Source: Oscillospiraceae bacterium
Lineage (GTDB): Bacteria > Bacillota > Clostridia > Oscillospirales > Ruminococcaceae
Assembly: GCA_029068025.1 (NCBI GenBank)
Contig: JAIEDJ010000333.1
Span: 1-10,900 of the forward strand
DNA length: 10,900 nt
Direction of reading: 5' to 3'
Shown: positions 1 to 6,305 of the stretch, piece after piece
How the letters are laid out: every line of letters starts with the position of its first letter
How positions within the stretch are numbered: position 1 is the first letter of the stretch
The notes under the pieces: generated by a model
Database searches by the model: none
What the model was told of the DNA's origin: nothing
Seen by the model: only the letters and a program-made list of their open reading frames with translations
Position numbers and translations under genes: made by a program

Positions 1-247
1 GATGTATCGACGAAAATGAAGCATCAACCGCATTCTCCAGCGCCTCAGACACCGGCTTTTCGATAAAGCTGCCATATATCCCCTCGGCTATCGGTCCGCT
101 AAGCCACAAGGCCGCCGCAAACGCGACAAATATTGCCGCAAGACTGAGGATCATCTTCGCGAAGCCCTTTCTCCAGCCTCCGAAAAACATAAACAGTATT
201 ATTGCCGCAATTGCAATATCAAAAACTATTGCAAATTCCGAACCCAT
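1..247 (-). CDS. CvpA-family integral membrane protein (N-terminal part, cut by window edge)
   Basis: The first 82 codons of a minus-strand gene run off the left edge of the window. The start is the ATG at 245-247, preceded by a GAGGAG ribosome binding site. The peptide begins MGSEFAIVFDIAIAAIILFM and continues with a Gly-Trp-Arg-Lys-Gly turn (about residues 24-28) and a second hydrophobic stretch (about 31-50). This hydrophobic helix, GxxxG(F/L) turn, hydrophobic helix pattern is typical of the N-terminus of CvpA (colicin V production) proteins, which have about four membrane segments. The family is loosely linked to envelope maintenance and bacteriocin export, but its molecular role is unsettled. 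It begins 13 bases after the stop of the DUF5711 gene, so the two are probably cotranscribed. The family call rests on the N-terminus only; another small polytopic membrane protein is possible. Confidence 0.7.
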   Translation of the reverse strand, partial: MGSEFAIVFDIAIAAIILFMFFGGWRKGFAKMILSLAAIFVAFAAALWLSGPIAEGIYGSFIEKPVSEALENAVDASFSSIH

Positions 248-260
248 ATATTCGCTCCTC

Positions 261-1427
261 TCATCTGCCCTGCAGCTGAACACGCTGCACGGTGTTGTAT
301 CCCAGAAGATACGCATATCCGTTGATTATTTTAACATTTGAATATTCCTCACCCAGCTCGCACGACCATGTCTCGTTCAGCGACTGATCATATGCGTAAA
401 GACGGCTGCCGATAAGGAGATAAAGCCGTCCGTCGCTTATGTCACAGGCGGTAATGTCATCGTCCGGTGTTATTGAGCCGATCTGCTGAAGCGCATTATC
501 GTATGTAACAGCGGTCTCCTTATTTGTCGCGGAGTCGCGGAAAATGACCGCTCGTATCCTGTCGGTGCGCGGAAGCGCGTTAATCGGTCTGGTAAAGGAA
601 TTGAGAGCTGAGATCTCTCCCGTATTCTCGTTAAGAAGCAGCGCTCCCGAGCCCGTTACGGCATATATCCCGTCGGAACACAGCTCCAGGGAATACGTGA
701 CCCTCTCACCTATAGCCGTCCGCCACACCTCGGACCCGGAGCCTGAAATATCAAATTTCACAATACTCCCGCGCAGCTCGCCGTTCTGTTCTCCGATAAC
801 TGACGCATAAACGCTTTTGTCGCCCTGCCCGAAGCAAACTCCCATGATCTTCTCGTCCGGAGAAGCCCAGCGGAAGATCTGCCTGCCCTCCCCGTTGAAA
901 ACGCACAGGTAATTTGAGTATCTGGTCGAGGTCGTTATAACGGCGCTGCGCTCATCGTTTCCGATCTGTCCGAAAACGATGATGTCATCCACGGTATTGC
1001 TGAACACCTCACCCGTTCTGGAATACACTCTGAACGACTTGCCGTTTCTGTCGTAAACCATAACTCGCCTGCTGTTGGACACGCTTGCGGGATTCTGAAA
1101 TTTATGCTGTATCCCCGCGATCTCCGCGCCGTCACTTGTATAGGTGTACAGATATGTATCGGTCAGTAAGTAGAAGTTCTCTCCCATCTCACCGAGATAA
1201 TACTGCGTACTGCCGGGCAGCGTGACGGGAAATCCTCCCCCGCCGCGCTTGATGCCGATGTCCTTAAACGGCGCAAAAACAGTCCGCCAGTTGGCAATGA
1301 TCAATATTATCACCAAAACAACCAGCGCAAATACGGCAAAACGAATCTTTTTTTTCCTGCGCAGCTTTTTTTCACGATACTTGTTTATATCGTTTCTTTC
1401 CTCGGTTTTTGGTTTTACATTATTCAT
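261..1427 (-). CDS. Membrane-anchored beta-propeller protein, DUF5711 family
   Basis: This is a 388-residue protein of unknown function. Residues 1-28 are charged and strongly basic (KKLRRKKK), and residues about 29-46 form one hydrophobic helix (FAVFALVVLVIILIIANW). By the positive-inside rule the N-terminus is cytoplasmic and the rest lies outside. The remaining 340 residues contain repeated short beta-rich blocks with aromatic and Gly/Asp turns (for example NFYLLTDTYLYTYTSDGAEI and GRLYLLIGSRLYAYDQSLNE), the pattern of a WD40/PQQ-like propeller. The overall architecture matches DUF5711 proteins of Clostridia, which I recall often sitting next to cvpA. No catalytic motif is visible; a scaffold or sensor role is a guess. 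The ATG at 1425-1427 has a GGGGAAG element unusually far upstream (about 11 bases), and a promoter-like -10 overlaps this ATG, so the start is slightly uncertain. It lies 76 bases downstream of truA. Confidence 0.75.
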   Translation of the reverse strand: MNNVKPKTEERNDINKYREKKLRRKKKIRFAVFALVVLVIILIIANWRTVFAPFKDIGIKRGGGGFPVTLPGSTQYYLGEMGENFYLLTDTYLYTYTSDGAEIAGIQHKFQNPASVSNSRRVMVYDRNGKSFRVYSRTGEVFSNTVDDIIVFGQIGNDERSAVITTSTRYSNYLCVFNGEGRQIFRWASPDEKIMGVCFGQGDKSVYASVIGEQNGELRGSIVKFDISGSGSEVWRTAIGERVTYSLELCSDGIYAVTGSGALLLNENTGEISALNSFTRPINALPRTDRIRAVIFRDSATNKETAVTYDNALQQIGSITPDDDITACDISDGRLYLLIGSRLYAYDQSLNETWSCELGEEYSNVKIINGYAYLLGYNTVQRVQLQGR

Positions 1428-1455
1428 TATATCACATACTTCCCCTTTAAGTCAA
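1426..1455 (-). promoter_or_regulatory. Candidate sigma-A promoter overlapping the DUF5711 start codon
   Basis: On the minus strand TTGACT (1450-1455) and TATAAT (1426-1431) are separated by 18 bases. The last two bases of the -10 hexamer are the first two of the predicted ATG of the DUF5711 gene. A promoter here would start RNA inside the coding sequence, with no later ATG nearby. Either the match is fortuitous in AT-rich DNA, or the gene start or transcript is unusual. Just upstream is a small hairpin, ACAAAA/TTTTGT (1468-1473 with 1481-1486). Confidence 0.3.
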
Positions 1456-1503
1456 GTGCACAAATCAACAAAAGTTATTATTTTGTATCAAATGTGAAAA
1501 CGT

Positions 1504-2508
1504 TCAGACCCTGTGAGCCGTGATAATGGTATTGCTTTCAGCGTTTACGGTTATTTCACAGCCGTCCGCGATAACATAAAAATTCTTCCCCCGCCTTGTG
1601 ACCGATGCATTTTCACCGCGCAGCTTATTTTTGCACCACTCCACAACGTCCTCACAGTCCGGCAGAACAAGATTTCTGCGTATCCGCTGTGCGCCAAGCC
1701 CGGTGGTGTGCAGCTTTTTCATACGCTCCGAAAGCTGTCCGGCGGCGCTGAGCCGTTCGGACTCCTCATAGAACACTTCATTCAGATAAAGTCCGTCCGC
1801 CGGCAGCGTGACTCCGGCAAAATCGCGTTCACCGCTGTTCAGCGCTCTGCGGATATCGTCAAGACTTCTCCGTCCCTCGCTTACATAAATCAGCGTCCCC
1901 GCAACTATCCTCACCATATTGTACAAAAAACCGTTCCCACGAATTTTTATTTCGCAGATACCGTTTTTTTGAGAAATATTCAGATCGTAGATCGTCCTCA
2001 CAGTTGACTTTACCCGAGCCTTGCCCTCGGCGCGGCAGAATCCCGCGAAATCGTGCTCTCCAATGAAAAGCTCCGCTGCGCGGTTCATAGCCGAAATATC
2101 GAGTTTATACGGATAATGATATGCCAGCTTTTGCATAAAAACGTCACGGTTTGGCTTATTGTTGATCAAATACACATATTCCTTTGCCTTTGTGCAGAAT
2201 CTCGCGTGGAAGTCCTCAGGAACATCCTCACAGGAGAGCACCGCAATGCTGTAAGGCAGCAGCGTGTTCATACCCTTGACAAATCCCTCACAGGGTATCC
2301 TGCTGTCAACATGAACATTAAAACAAAAACGTCTCGCGTGTACGCCCGCGTCGGTTCTCGAACAGCCATATATTACGGGCGGTGGGATCTTCAGCAGCTT
2401 TCCTATAGCCTTTTCCACAACCTCCTGAACCGAGACCGCGTTGTCCTGACGCTGAAACCCATGATAATCAGCGCCGTTGTATGAAATAAAAACCTTTAAG
2501 TTTCGCAT
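1504..2508 (-). CDS. truA: tRNA pseudouridine(38-40) synthase TruA with C-terminal DUF3781 domain
   Basis: TruA isomerises uridines 38-40 in the anticodon stem of tRNAs to pseudouridine in the cytoplasm. Residues 1-248 are a complete TruA: the start (KVFISYNGADYHGFQRQ), the catalytic loop GCSRTDAGVHA with Asp53 as nucleophile, the central HDFAGFC segment (152-158), and the second-domain motif GNGFLYNMVR (191-200). TruA is normally about 245-270 residues; this one has 334. Residues about 263-334 match the small DUF3781 family: KLHTTGLGAQRIRRNL, DVVEWCKNKL, a TRRGKNFYV strand, then DGCEITVNAESNTIITAH. DUF3781 is usually a stand-alone protein of about 80 residues with unknown function. There is no stop or frameshift at the junction. 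The start at 2506-2508 has an AGAGGT site close upstream. The order ecfA-ecfT-truA is the usual Firmicute arrangement. Confidence 0.95.
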   Translation of the reverse strand: MRNLKVFISYNGADYHGFQRQDNAVSVQEVVEKAIGKLLKIPPPVIYGCSRTDAGVHARRFCFNVHVDSRIPCEGFVKGMNTLLPYSIAVLSCEDVPEDFHARFCTKAKEYVYLINNKPNRDVFMQKLAYHYPYKLDISAMNRAAELFIGEHDFAGFCRAEGKARVKSTVRTIYDLNISQKNGICEIKIRGNGFLYNMVRIVAGTLIYVSEGRRSLDDIRRALNSGERDFAGVTLPADGLYLNEVFYEESERLSAAGQLSERMKKLHTTGLGAQRIRRNLVLPDCEDVVEWCKNKLRGENASVTRRGKNFYVIADGCEITVNAESNTIITAHRV

Positions 2509-2523
2509 GGCACCTCTTTAAAA

Positions 2524-2625
2524 AGAAATTTCAAAACCGGCGGGCGAAGCCCGCCTAGCCAGCCCCGATCAGCTCCACTCCACTTCGTTCCGCTCCGCCG
2601 ATCGTGACTGCTTTTTGAAATTTCT
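2524..2625. repeat. Intergenic inverted-repeat cassette A (between ecfT and truA)
   Basis: The ends are a perfect 13-base inverted repeat, AGAAATTTCAAAA (2524-2536) and TTTTGAAATTTCT (2613-2625). Inside is a 7-bp hairpin GGCGGGC-GAA-GCCCGCC (2539-2555) and a weaker CGATC/GATCG pairing around a C/T-rich segment. Similarity to the cassette at 3583-3696 includes the terminal repeats and continues about 45 bases beyond the right end (to about 2667), with shared pieces such as GTTTAAA and AGCTTGGGCGCTT. In transcription order the element ends about 16 bases before the truA start, directly before its ribosome binding site. It could be a dispersed intergenic repeat or an RNA structure in the operon mRNA. 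The gap 2509-2751 holds no gene that I can support. Confidence 0.65.
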
Positions 2626-2751
2626 CCTGCGCGTTTAAATTGTTGATCTTAGCTTGGGCGCTTATGATCGCTTTTGACACGCTGCTCTTGGCTAAAATAA
2701 CTTTTTCTGCAGTCTGAAAGCTTTTTATGCAGACCAATACAGCATAAACCA

Positions 2752-3564
2752 TTACGGTATTACGGGAAAACAGTTCATCACGATAACTCCCGCCAGAAGA
2801 GCGAGCATTATCACCGACGCGATATAGTCGCGCGGCGCGGTTTTCAGCTGCTTCATCCGTGTTCTGCCTTCCCCGCCGTGATAGCAGCGGCATTCCATCG
2901 CCGTAGCAAGCTCGTTCGCGCGTTTGAACGCCGACACAAACAGCGGAATAAGTATCGGCACCAATGATTTTGCCTTTTTAAATATATTCCCGCTGTCCAG
3001 CTCCGCTCCGCGCGCCTTCTGAGCGGACATGATCTTGTCTGTTTCCTCAACGAGCGTCGGAATGAACCGAAGCGCGATAGTCATCATCATTGAAAGCTCG
3101 TGAACCGGGAACCGTATCTTCTTCAACGGACCGAGCAGCCTTTCTATAGCGTCCGTAAGCATGATCGGAGAAGTTGTATAAGTCAGCCGCGACATTCCGA
3201 CGATAAGCGCAATTATCCTCAGCAGCATAAACACCGACGTACGCACACCCTCGGGATACACCGAGATTATCCACCACGAAAACAGCGGTTCCTCTCCCCT
3301 GATAAACAACAGATTCAGCACCGCCGTAAACAACATCAGCGGCAGGATCGGCTTTACGCTTTTCAGGATCATTGTAAGTCTTATTCCCGAGATGATATAG
3401 CAGATCACCATAAACAGCATACCGACGAGCAGCCCCGTAAAGTTCTGCGCGACAAACAGTATCACCAGATAAAGAAAATCCAGCAGCAGCTTGACACGGC
3501 TGTCCATTCTGTGTATGACCGATTTACCGGGAAAGTATTGTCCGATAGTTATATCCTTGATCAT
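2752..3564 (-). CDS. ecfT: Energy-coupling factor transporter transmembrane protein EcfT
   Basis: This is the membrane scaffold of an ECF vitamin/metal importer. It links the ATPase pair to interchangeable substrate-binding S components. The protein has 270 residues. The N-terminus (DITIGQYFPGKSVIHRMDSRVKLLL) is a standard EcfT opening; hydrophobic segments lie at about 26-60, 72-89, 110-126 and 243-265. The two coupling motifs that contact the ATPases are visible: ARG at 184-186 (AQKARGAELDSG) and its partner in AMECRCYHGG at 222-231, where the usual A-R-G is C-R-C, a variant that I believe occurs in Clostridia. The open frame extends 46 codons upstream, but I chose the ATG at 3562-3564: it has an AGGTGG site, gives the family N-terminus, and the extension would translate an intergenic repeat. 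It is separated from the fused ATPase gene by 234 bases, long for this operon. Confidence 0.93.
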   Translation of the reverse strand: MIKDITIGQYFPGKSVIHRMDSRVKLLLDFLYLVILFVAQNFTGLLVGMLFMVICYIISGIRLTMILKSVKPILPLMLFTAVLNLLFIRGEEPLFSWWIISVYPEGVRTSVFMLLRIIALIVGMSRLTYTTSPIMLTDAIERLLGPLKKIRFPVHELSMMMTIALRFIPTLVEETDKIMSAQKARGAELDSGNIFKKAKSLVPILIPLFVSAFKRANELATAMECRCYHGGEGRTRMKQLKTAPRDYIASVIMLALLAGVIVMNCFPVIP

Positions 3565-3582
3565 AATCCACCTATTTATAAA

Positions 3583-3696
3583 GAATTTCAAAATTCTCAA
3601 TTGGCGGCACACTTCGCGCTTCGCGCTGCGTTTAGCCGTCAATTGAGAACCGGTCAAAATTTTTCTTTCGAAAAATTTTGACACTTTTTGAAATTC
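3583..3696. repeat. Intergenic inverted-repeat cassette B (between ecfA and ecfT)
   Basis: The outer ends are GAATTTCAAAA (3583-3593) and TTTTGAAATTC (3686-3696), a perfect 11-base inverted repeat. Nested inside are CTCAATTGGCGGC with GCCGTCAATTGAG (one mismatch) and a perfect 13-bp hairpin with a TTTC loop, GTCAAAATTTTTC/GAAAAATTTTGAC (3653-3682). The outer repeats and about 40 bases beyond the right end (to about 3735, including TTTAAA and GGCTTAAGCGCTT) resemble cassette A at 2524-2625, while the interiors differ. In transcription order it ends just before the AGGTGG ribosome binding site of ecfT. The rest of the gap, to 3798, is non-coding with no further signal that I recognise. Confidence 0.65.
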
Positions 3697-3798
3697 ATGC
3701 ATGTTTAAAACGTTTTTCTTGGCTTAAGCGCTTTGCTGCACATTTGTGTAATGTTGTTATCAGCTTAAGTGCCCTTGCTGCGTTTAACCTGGACACGC

Positions 3799-5547
3799 TC
3801 ACATAAGGGTAAGCAAACGCTCGGCCGCCCTTTGGGTCGTGTATATATCGTTTCCGATGTCGATACCGCGTTCTTTGAGCAAGTGCGACAGCCGCGTTAT
3901 CTGCGGAACGTCCAATCCGATGGACACCAATTCATCGGTACGCTCAAAAACCTTGTCTGTCTCATCATAGCAAAATACACTGCCCTTGTTCATAACCAAA
4001 ACCTTGGTTGCGTATTTTACAATATCTTCCATCGAGTGAGAAACGAGCAATATAGTTTTTCCGGATTTTCTGTGATACTCGCTGATCAGCCCAAGTATCT
4101 TGTCCCTGCCCTTCGGATCAAGCCCCGCGGCAGGCTCATCAAGAATAAGCACCTCGGGATCCATTGCGAGAACTCCCGCAAGCGCCGCTCTGCGCTGCTG
4201 TCCTCCCGACAGCTCAAACGGAGACTTTTCAAGCAGATGAACTATCCCCATGCTCTCGGCAGCCGCCCGAACACGATCCTTTATCTCCTCTTCTGACAAC
4301 CCCATATTTCGCGGGCCGTAAGCGATATCCTTCGCAACAGTCTCCTCAAACAGCTGGTGCTCCGAATACTGGAACACGATCCCGACCTTAAAACGGATAT
4401 CCCGGATATTAACGTCCTTGCCCCAGATATTGCGTCCGTCCACATACACCGTGCCCTCGGTAGGCTTTATAAGCCCGTTAAGGTGCTGTATCAGCGTGGA
4501 TTTTCCGCTGCCCGTGTGCCCGATGATCCCGACGAATTCTCCCCTCGCTACGGACAGATCGACGTTATCGACTGCCGTCTTTTCAAACGGCGTACCGACG
4601 CTGTATTTATAGGTCAGCTTCTCCAGCCGCGCCGCTTCGTCTGCGTCATTTCGGATAACCGCAGGCTTCTCTTTGATATCGGAGATCTTTTTCTTGAGAT
4701 CCAGCCTTGTGATCGCCTCGGCACAGTCTTCCTCAAAGATTATTTCCCGGGAAATATCCACGCCGACGTTTATCAGCATAGCGCACAGCTCCGTCACCTG
4801 AGGAACGTCCAGCCCCACCGCTCTCAGCTCCTCGAGACGCGAGAATATTTTTTTCGGCACGTCGTCCATGATAACAGTCCCGCCGTCCATAACGACAACG
4901 CGATCCGCCTGAGCCGCTTCGTCCATATAATGCGTTATAAGGATCACAGTGATCCCATGCTCCTTGTTCAGACGCTTTATCGTTTTCATGACCTCGCGCC
5001 GTCCCTTGGGATCAAGCATTGCCGTAGGCTCATCCATAACGATACAGCGCGGCTGCATGGCGATTATCCCCGCGATAGCGACACGCTGCTTTTGTCCGCC
5101 GGAAAGCTGATGCGGCGCGTGCTCGCGGAATTCATACATATCCACCTGCTTCAGCGCGTCATCAACACGCTCGCGTATCTCCTTTGGCGGAACGCCAAGA
5201 TTTTCGGGAGCAAACGCCACGTCCTCCTCGACGATCGTTGCCACAAGCTGATTGTCAGGATTCTGAAACACCATTCCGACAGTCCTGCGGACATCGAACA
5301 GCCTGTCCTCATCGGCAGTATCGATACCGTCCACAATAACTTTTCCGCTCGTCGGAGTGAGTATTGCGTTAAAGTGCTTTGCCAGCGTAGATTTGCCGCA
5401 GCCGTTATGCCCCAGCACCGCAAGAAATTGTCCCTCGGGAACGGTAAGACTGACGTTTTTCAGCGCGGTGTTCCTTTCGGTAACATTTCCGTTTTCGTCC
5501 TGAGTAATATAATCAAAGCACAGATCATCAACCTTAATAATGTCCAA
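3799..5547 (-). CDS. ecfA: Fused double ATPase of an energy-coupling factor transporter (EcfA-EcfA')
   Basis: One 582-residue chain holds both ABC ATPases that Firmicutes usually encode as two adjacent genes. It would power EcfT-mediated uptake at the cytoplasmic face. Domain 1 (about 1-285): Walker A GHNGCGKST (46-54), Q95, signature LSGGQ (148-152), Walker B CIVMDEP (168-174) with Glu173, and switch His206. Domain 2 (about 305-582): Walker A GHTGSGKST (343-351), Q393, LSGGQ (446-450), LILDEP (467-472) with Glu471, and His504. Each half ends with the same C-terminal motif (GLDVPQVTEL at 245-254, GLDVPQITRL at 544-553), so both units are complete and both sites look active. The start is TTG at 5545-5547: it gives the family N-terminus, has AGGAG eight bases upstream, and no in-frame ATG precedes it. 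A nearby ATG is out of frame. The S component is elsewhere, so the substrate is unknown. Confidence 0.93.
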   Translation of the reverse strand: MDIIKVDDLCFDYITQDENGNVTERNTALKNVSLTVPEGQFLAVLGHNGCGKSTLAKHFNAILTPTSGKVIVDGIDTADEDRLFDVRRTVGMVFQNPDNQLVATIVEEDVAFAPENLGVPPKEIRERVDDALKQVDMYEFREHAPHQLSGGQKQRVAIAGIIAMQPRCIVMDEPTAMLDPKGRREVMKTIKRLNKEHGITVILITHYMDEAAQADRVVVMDGGTVIMDDVPKKIFSRLEELRAVGLDVPQVTELCAMLINVGVDISREIIFEEDCAEAITRLDLKKKISDIKEKPAVIRNDADEAARLEKLTYKYSVGTPFEKTAVDNVDLSVARGEFVGIIGHTGSGKSTLIQHLNGLIKPTEGTVYVDGRNIWGKDVNIRDIRFKVGIVFQYSEHQLFEETVAKDIAYGPRNMGLSEEEIKDRVRAAAESMGIVHLLEKSPFELSGGQQRRAALAGVLAMDPEVLILDEPAAGLDPKGRDKILGLISEYHRKSGKTILLVSHSMEDIVKYATKVLVMNKGSVFCYDETDKVFERTDELVSIGLDVPQITRLSHLLKERGIDIGNDIYTTQRAAERLLTLM

Positions 5548-5697
5548 AGTCCATTCTCCTGTTCACACTGCCAAACAAGTGCAGATCTAAGTTATTATCT
5601 ATAATTAAGTATATCAGCGCGTATCGGAAACCCATTTGTCAGAGACAACCGTGTTCTTCGCGGTTATGCCGGGTTTTCTCAGGCACATAAACATACA
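5548..5697 (-). other. Leader (5' untranslated region) of the ecf operon, with possible stem-loops
   Basis: About 150 bases separate the expected transcription start (near 5697) from the ecfA start. Two nested pairings are visible: AAACCC (5628-5633) with GGGTTT (5671-5676), and inside it AACCG (5647-5651) with CGGTT (5661-5665). I do not recognise any known riboswitch class. The 3' part is AT-rich and ends with the AGGAG site. A regulatory leader is possible but unproven. Confidence 0.4.
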
Positions 5698-5703
5698 TTA
5701 TAT

Positions 5704-5732
5704 ATTATACACCTTTTTTACTGATAAGTCAA
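5704..5732 (-). promoter_or_regulatory. Strong sigma-A-type promoter of the ecf operon
   Basis: On the minus strand TTGACT (5727-5732) and TATAAT (5704-5709) are separated by exactly 17 bases, one mismatch from full consensus. It lies upstream of the fused ecfA gene with a leader of about 150 bases and is the most likely start of the ecfA-ecfT-truA transcript. Confidence 0.8.
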
Positions 5733-5760
5733 GAGCAAATTAAAAGCACAGAAAAAAGAC

Positions 5761-5790
5761 GGAGTTTGTCCAGTATGATTGACAGACTCT
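5761..5790 (-). terminator. Hairpin with minus-strand T-run, possible terminator
   Basis: GGAGTTTGTC (5761-5770) pairs with GACAGACTCT (5781-5790) around a 10-base loop, allowing G-T wobbles. Read on the minus strand the hairpin is followed by GTC and six T residues (to about 5750), the layout of an intrinsic terminator. It sits just upstream of the ecf promoter, where it would block read-through. No minus-strand gene ends nearby, so it may equally be part of a repeat. Confidence 0.4.
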
Positions 5791-5811
5791 GATCGTATAA
5801 AAAACCTCTCG

Positions 5812-5884
5812 GGAAGGGGGTAAAAAATTTCGGGGCATCGGCTATAGGTCAACCCTCTGTCACTTCGCGACATCTCCCCCTTCC
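5812..5884. repeat. G/C-rich palindromic intergenic repeat
   Basis: GGAAGGGGG (5812-5820) pairs perfectly with CCCCCTTCC (5876-5884), flanked by a weaker TCTC/GAGA match. Between the arms is a small hairpin TGTC-ACTTCGC-GACA (5858-5872). Its form resembles the CTCCCCCTT-type palindromes that I recall scattered between genes in gut Clostridia. Copy number in this genome cannot be judged from one window. Confidence 0.5.
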
Positions 5885-5954
5885 GGTGAGACCGCCCCCC
5901 AAAGGGACAAAGCCTTTATAATCTCAAAAAGAACTTTGCCTTTTTGTCTCCGAC

Positions 5955-5983
5955 TTGTTTTTAGTTCTCTTCTATGCTATAAT
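5955..5983 (+). promoter_or_regulatory. Plus-strand promoter upstream of the sigma-factor relic
   Basis: TTGTTT (5955-5960) and TATAAT (5978-5983) are 17 bases apart, and the -10 has the extended TGC just before it. It is the only good plus-strand promoter in the window. It points at the sigma-factor remnant, about 90 bases downstream, and at the terminator near 6227. It probably belonged to the intact gene before it decayed. Confidence 0.55.
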
Positions 5984-6070
5984 GGCAGCGAGAGTATTGA
6001 GATCCGTTCTTTTCCGTGAGCTGATCCGGCTGTCCGCTTCCCATCATCACTTTTTTTCAAAAATTTGCAG

Positions 6071-6212
6071 TATTTCCTTGACTGGAACTGTTACAGGGGG
6101 TCTGAGCTTGCGGCGCATTTCGGCATGACGGAAAGCAATGTCACGGCAACGCTTACAAGGGTAAGAAAAAGAACTGAAGGAATATTTACGGAAAAGAGGT
6201 TTTGAAATATGA
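6071..6212 (+). pseudogene. Decayed C-terminal fragment of a sigma-70 family (ECF-like) sigma factor
   Basis: The plus strand reads YFLDWNCYRG, then SELAAHFGMTESNVTATLTR, then VRK in one frame (6071-6169). This is a region 4 helix-turn-helix, with the FGMTESNV turn and recognition helix typical of small sigma-70 family factors in Clostridia. After VRK the frame yields an unlikely tail, but skipping one base of the A-run at 6166-6170 gives ELKEYLRKRGFEI and a TGA at 6210-6212, the usual ending of this family. So a single inserted A broke the reading frame. Upstream, regions 2 and the linker are absent: only about 90 bases of noncoding-looking DNA separate the fragment from a plus-strand promoter. 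No start codon or ribosome binding site fits. It is the only plus-strand coding trace in the window. Confidence 0.7.
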
Positions 6213-6226
6213 CTAAAAATGCGGCA

Positions 6227-6269
6227 AAAACCGCCTTGTTAGGCCGTTTAAGGCACACAAGGCGGTTTT
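6227..6269. terminator. Bidirectional intrinsic terminator
   Basis: AAAACCGCCTTGT (6227-6239) and ACAAGGCGGTTTT (6257-6269) form a perfect 13-bp stem around a 17-base loop, which can itself pair GCC with GGC. A- and T-runs on the two sides allow termination both ways. It would end the minus-strand redox operon (last gene stop at 6306) and any plus-strand transcript from the sigma-factor relic. Confidence 0.85.
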
Positions 6270-6305
6270 AATTATATAAAGCAACTTTTAGTTCCACATA
6301 TCTGA

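Noticed and set aside
2555..2893. Minus-strand frame of 112 codons downstream of ecfT
   Set aside because: It overlaps the end of ecfT in another frame and then runs through the intergenic cassette; no start signal or family resemblance.
3565..3702. N-terminal extension of EcfT by 46 codons
   Set aside because: It would translate the inverted-repeat cassette; the ATG at 3562-3564 has a ribosome binding site and gives the family N-terminus.
4357..5604. Open plus-strand frame of 415 codons across the fused ATPase gene
   Set aside because: It is antisense to a gene with complete ABC ATPase motifs; its translation is rich in His/Arg/Ile with no recognisable domain.
5548..5697. Known riboswitch in the ecf leader
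   Set aside because: I found stems but no conserved core of a vitamin, cobalamin or metal riboswitch that I could recognise.
6209..6271. A 20-codon plus-strand reading frame after the sigma relic
   Set aside because: It consists almost entirely of the terminator stem-loop and lacks a ribosome binding site.
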